From Coccinella septempunctata (lineage: Eukaryota; Arthropoda; Insecta; Coleoptera; Coccinellidae), in contig NC_058191.1 in NCBI RefSeq assembly GCF_907165205.1, positions 15,130,501 through 15,194,500 on the forward strand: DNA of 64,000 nt. The letters are read 5' to 3'. A program made the position numbers and the translations under genes. This document shows positions 63,106 to 64,000 of the stretch, one piece after another (within the stretch, counting starts at the first letter, position 1; every line of letters begins with the position of its first letter). The notes below the pieces were generated by a model. The model was not told the DNA's origin. It did not search any database and saw nothing but the letters and a program-made list of their open reading frames with translations.

Positions 63106-63526
63106 GAAGTATTAATGGAAACAACAATTCCGAAGGAATTGTTCCAATAATGTGAGTTAGTCATGAACTATCATAGGAAGTCCCAGAGAAGTCGAAAAAC
63201 TCAAGTGCAACTGTAGACCGGTTTCGGGATCATTTTCCCTCGTCAGTACAGTATAGCACTGAATCATCCGAGCGGAGGATGGTAGTCTTATGCGATCTTG
63301 GGACGTCGCTTTGAGATACCTCATCACGATACGCCACCTGTCACGCAAAGACTGAACCAAACCTCACTTTCTCTGCAGACTCCTACAACAGTTCATGGCT
63401 CCCAAGTTCAACTACTTCCCGCAGTCATCGAATGTGCTAACACATATGATAGTTCATGACTAACTCACATTATTGGAACGACAATTCCTTCGGAATTGTT
63501 GTTTCCATTAATACTTCATTCCTTTT
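63106..63526 (-). mobile_element. 421-bp hairpin-ended element carrying a hammerhead ribozyme
   Basis: It is flanked by the 14-bp duplication GTTTACTAAATAAT (63092-63105, 63527-63540). The J2a paralogue at 44203-44216 shows the same site unoccupied, with one substitution. The ends are long inverted repeats (63106-63175 and 63445-63517) that differ mainly by a 3-base gap. Each contains an inner palindrome AACAATTCC-GAA-GGAATTGTT. Nine extra bases (ATTCCTTTT, 63518-63526) lie only on the right. The minus strand carries a hammerhead motif at 63204-63260. There is no ORF. The length of the duplication argues against ordinary DNA transposons, and kinship to Penelope-like elements or retrozymes is inferred. 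Confidence 0.82.
63204..63260 (-). ncRNA. Hammerhead ribozyme, type I, minimal stem III
   Basis: Read 5'-3' on the minus strand: outer stem AGUGC (63260-63256), UAU, stem I ACUGUA (63252-63247), core CUGACGA (63246-63240), stem II GGGA-AAAUGA-UCCC, core GAAA (63225-63222), stem III in ACCGGU, cleavage triplet GUC (63218-63216), stem I UACAGU (63215-63210), U, outer stem GCACU (63208-63204). All invariant core residues are present and stem I is perfectly complementary. A very short stem III is known from hammerheads of animal satellites and Penelope-like elements, where dimers cleave better. Cleavage activity is predicted, not shown. Confidence 0.85.
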
Positions 63527-64000
63527 GTTTACTAAATAATGCTTGGAATTTTTTCTCCATTTCCCTCTCAATTTTCAACATTATCTTGTTGAGAATTTTT
63601 TCCGTGAAGATATCTAAATCATCCACTGATTCAGATATCTTTTTCTTCTCCTGTTGACTGTTCACAGCCTGTTTCATTGTAAGCTTCTTCTGTCCTTCTC
63701 TTTTCTGAACGTGTTTTGGAGTTTCCCTCTTGTTTTCCTGCCCTGTAGGTTGGGTATTCACTACTTCCTGAATTTTTTGTTCAGAAGTTGTTGTTTTTGT
63801 TACCTTCTTTTTCTGTTCAGCTGATTTTCGGGAATTCTTCTTTCTGGTCACCAACTTGAACTCGCTACATCCTTTGTAGCTAGCTGGATGGCCCTCTTCT
63901 CCACATAAGACGCATGTGGCATTTCTCTCTTCACCTTTTCTGGTGAGTGTGCAGTCATTGCTGCTATGACTTCCTGAGCACTTCACGCATCTCCACGGAA
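63527..64000 (-). pseudogene. J2c ORF1, C-terminal part (runs off the right edge)
   Basis: From the right edge the frame reads PWRCVKCSGSHSSNDC and CVLCGEEGHPASYKGC (CCHC knuckles), then a long Lys/Gln-rich region and FTEKILNKIMLKIEREMEKKFQALFSK. The inserted hairpin element supplies the last few residues and a new stop at 63516-63518. The N-terminal part lies beyond the window. Confidence 0.85.

Noticed and set aside
63157..63360. 67-aa minus-strand ORF over the hammerhead element
   Set aside because: It overlaps the ribozyme and an inverted repeat arm and has no domain; chance frame.

Overview
The window looks like a dense cluster of transposable elements from an arthropod, most likely insect, nuclear genome. 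I see no host protein-coding gene, rRNA or functional tRNA, and no bacterial signals. The insect assignment is an inference from the mix of families (BEL/Pao, Ty3/gypsy, Jockey, Dong/R4, RTE-like and CR1/L2-like LINEs, a piggyBac-type MITE). No species can be named.

Layout, left part (1-21.7 kb). A minus-strand gypsy element (Gypsy-B: gag at the window edge, leader, PBS, partial 5' LTR) is split by a plus-strand BEL/Pao element (BEL-1, 747-17714, 5-bp target duplication CCCGG). BEL-1 is itself split in its RT by a second gypsy element (Gypsy-C, 4536-14928), which carries a 1.84-kb solo LTR in its protease (8819-10659, duplication ACTAC). This gives four nested generations. Gypsy-C has an intact gag and near-identical LTRs but no RT or RNase H. 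A second, minus-strand BEL element (BEL-2) abuts the Gypsy-B LTR at 19142 and continues to about 21.69 kb.

Middle (21.7-49.5 kb). BEL-2 resumes at about 35.3 kb after a 13.6-kb block. That block holds a CR1/L2-like LINE fused to a gypsy RNase H (Gypsy-D), a minus-strand Jockey element (J1-) inserted in Gypsy-D with an 11-bp duplication, the Gypsy-D integrase and LTR, and a Dong/R4 LINE sitting in a (TAA)8 microsatellite. Then come an RTE element with a shortened RT (minus), a second Jockey-1 copy lacking its endonuclease (J1+), and fragments of a second Jockey subfamily (J2a, J2b). J2b is interrupted by a 1.2-kb TIR element that contains a tRNA-like SINE head and 112-bp tandem repeats. A 223-bp piggyBac-type MITE follows in a TTAA site.

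Right part (49.5-64 kb). A decayed CR1-like LINE (minus) with a (TAGA)n tail is followed by poorly classified sequence holding a tandem, fold-back satellite-like array (54985-55640). A J2 copy (J2c, minus) runs to the right edge. It is interrupted by a nearly intact RTE-like LINE with a C-terminal C2H2 finger (59165-62825, 9-bp duplication) and by a 421-bp hairpin-ended element (63106-63526, 14-bp duplication).

The most unusual object is that 421-bp element. Its minus strand holds a sequence that fits a complete type I hammerhead ribozyme (63204-63260), with all core residues, a GUC cleavage triplet and a minimal stem III. It lies between about 70-bp terminal inverted repeats, and a paralogous empty site is present in the same window at 44203-44216. 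I read it as a non-autonomous ribozyme-bearing element, perhaps related to Penelope-like elements or retrozymes. That classification is inference.
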